Below, piece after piece: positions 20,400 through 20,433 of a stretch of DNA of 20,433 nucleotides; the first letter of the stretch is position 1, and each line of letters starts with the position of its first letter. The translations under genes were made by a program, and so were the position numbers. The notes beneath the pieces are model-generated. The model saw only the letters and a program-made list of their open reading frames with translations. It was not told the origin of the DNA and did not search any database. This DNA is from a virus. The stretch spans positions 1-20,433 of the IMG/VR virus record IMGVR_UViG_3300009059_000078. One strand, written 5' to 3'.

Positions 20400-20433
20400 A
20401 TGCCGCTCCCCCGTATTACAACGCCAATTTACG
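20400..20433 (+). CDS. Baseplate hub protein, N-terminal fragment (gp26-like?)
   Basis: Only eleven residues are inside the window (MPLPRITTPIY). The start resembles the gp26-type baseplate protein of T4-like cyanophages, which begins MPLPK-I-x-TP-x-YE. Position after gene 54 fits a baseplate gene. The fragment is too short for a firm call. Confidence 0.45.
   Translation, partial: MPLPRITTPIY

Noticed and set aside
1-20433. tRNA genes, IS elements, prophage attachment sites, photosynthesis genes
   Set aside because: I looked for cloverleaf-like segments, transposase frames, long flanking repeats and psbA/hli-like proteins and saw none.

Overview
The window is a piece of a T4-like cyanophage genome (a myovirus of marine Synechococcus or Prochlorococcus), reading AT-rich by eye. 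The evidence is a run of recognisable T4 core genes in T4-like order (33, 59, 32; 4, 48, 53; 54) mixed with genes typical of cyanophages (phoH, thyX, a DUF1825 protein, a glutaredoxin, a Cas4/RecB-like exonuclease). Short T4-type late promoter elements (CTAAATA / ATAAATA) sit 14-34 nt before many starts. No tRNA, CRISPR array, IS element or photosynthesis gene was seen.

Layout. (1) 1-2990: the 3' end of a long tail-fibre gene with two proline-free Gly-X-Gln collagen-like blocks, coupled by ATGA to a LamG-like jelly-roll protein. (2) 3030-9506: a glycan/methylation module behind a perfect host-type sigma70 promoter. It holds a beta-propeller glycosidase-like protein, a 1071-residue protein (TPR-like, three FkbM methyltransferase domains, DUF6445-type 2OG-Fe(II) dioxygenase-like domain) and a 722-residue protein (GT25, methyltransferase, GT25). 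(3) 9513-11229: glutaredoxin and small conserved or unknown proteins. (4) 11269-14094: a terminator with a sigma70 promoter nested in it, two tiny coupled genes, thyX, a small gene, phoH and the exonuclease. (5) 14087-17145: replication and late-transcription genes 33, 59, a DUF1825 gene, a GIY-YIG homing endonuclease, and 32, ending in a terminator. (6) 17144-19567, minus strand: baseplate/head completion operon 4, an unknown gene, 48, 53. (7) 19568-20433, plus strand: gene 54-like, then the start of a baseplate gene.

How the parts work together. Genes 33, 59 and 32 serve late transcription and recombination-dependent replication; thyX, glutaredoxin, phoH and the exonuclease support nucleotide supply and DNA processing. 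Genes 4, 48, 53 and 54 build the head and baseplate, and the fibre genes make the host-contact structure. The multi-domain sugar/methyl module next to the fibres is the least explained part. It could modify the fibres themselves or the host surface polysaccharide.

The most striking regulatory structures are: a split hairpin with a perfect late promoter between its arms ahead of the homing endonuclease, arranged like the T4 intron-endonuclease translational switch; a G-free gene 32 leader with ATCCAA repeated at an exact 9-nt period; face-to-face late promoters whose transcripts overlap between genes 4 and 54; and a promoter whose -35 box lies in a terminator loop.
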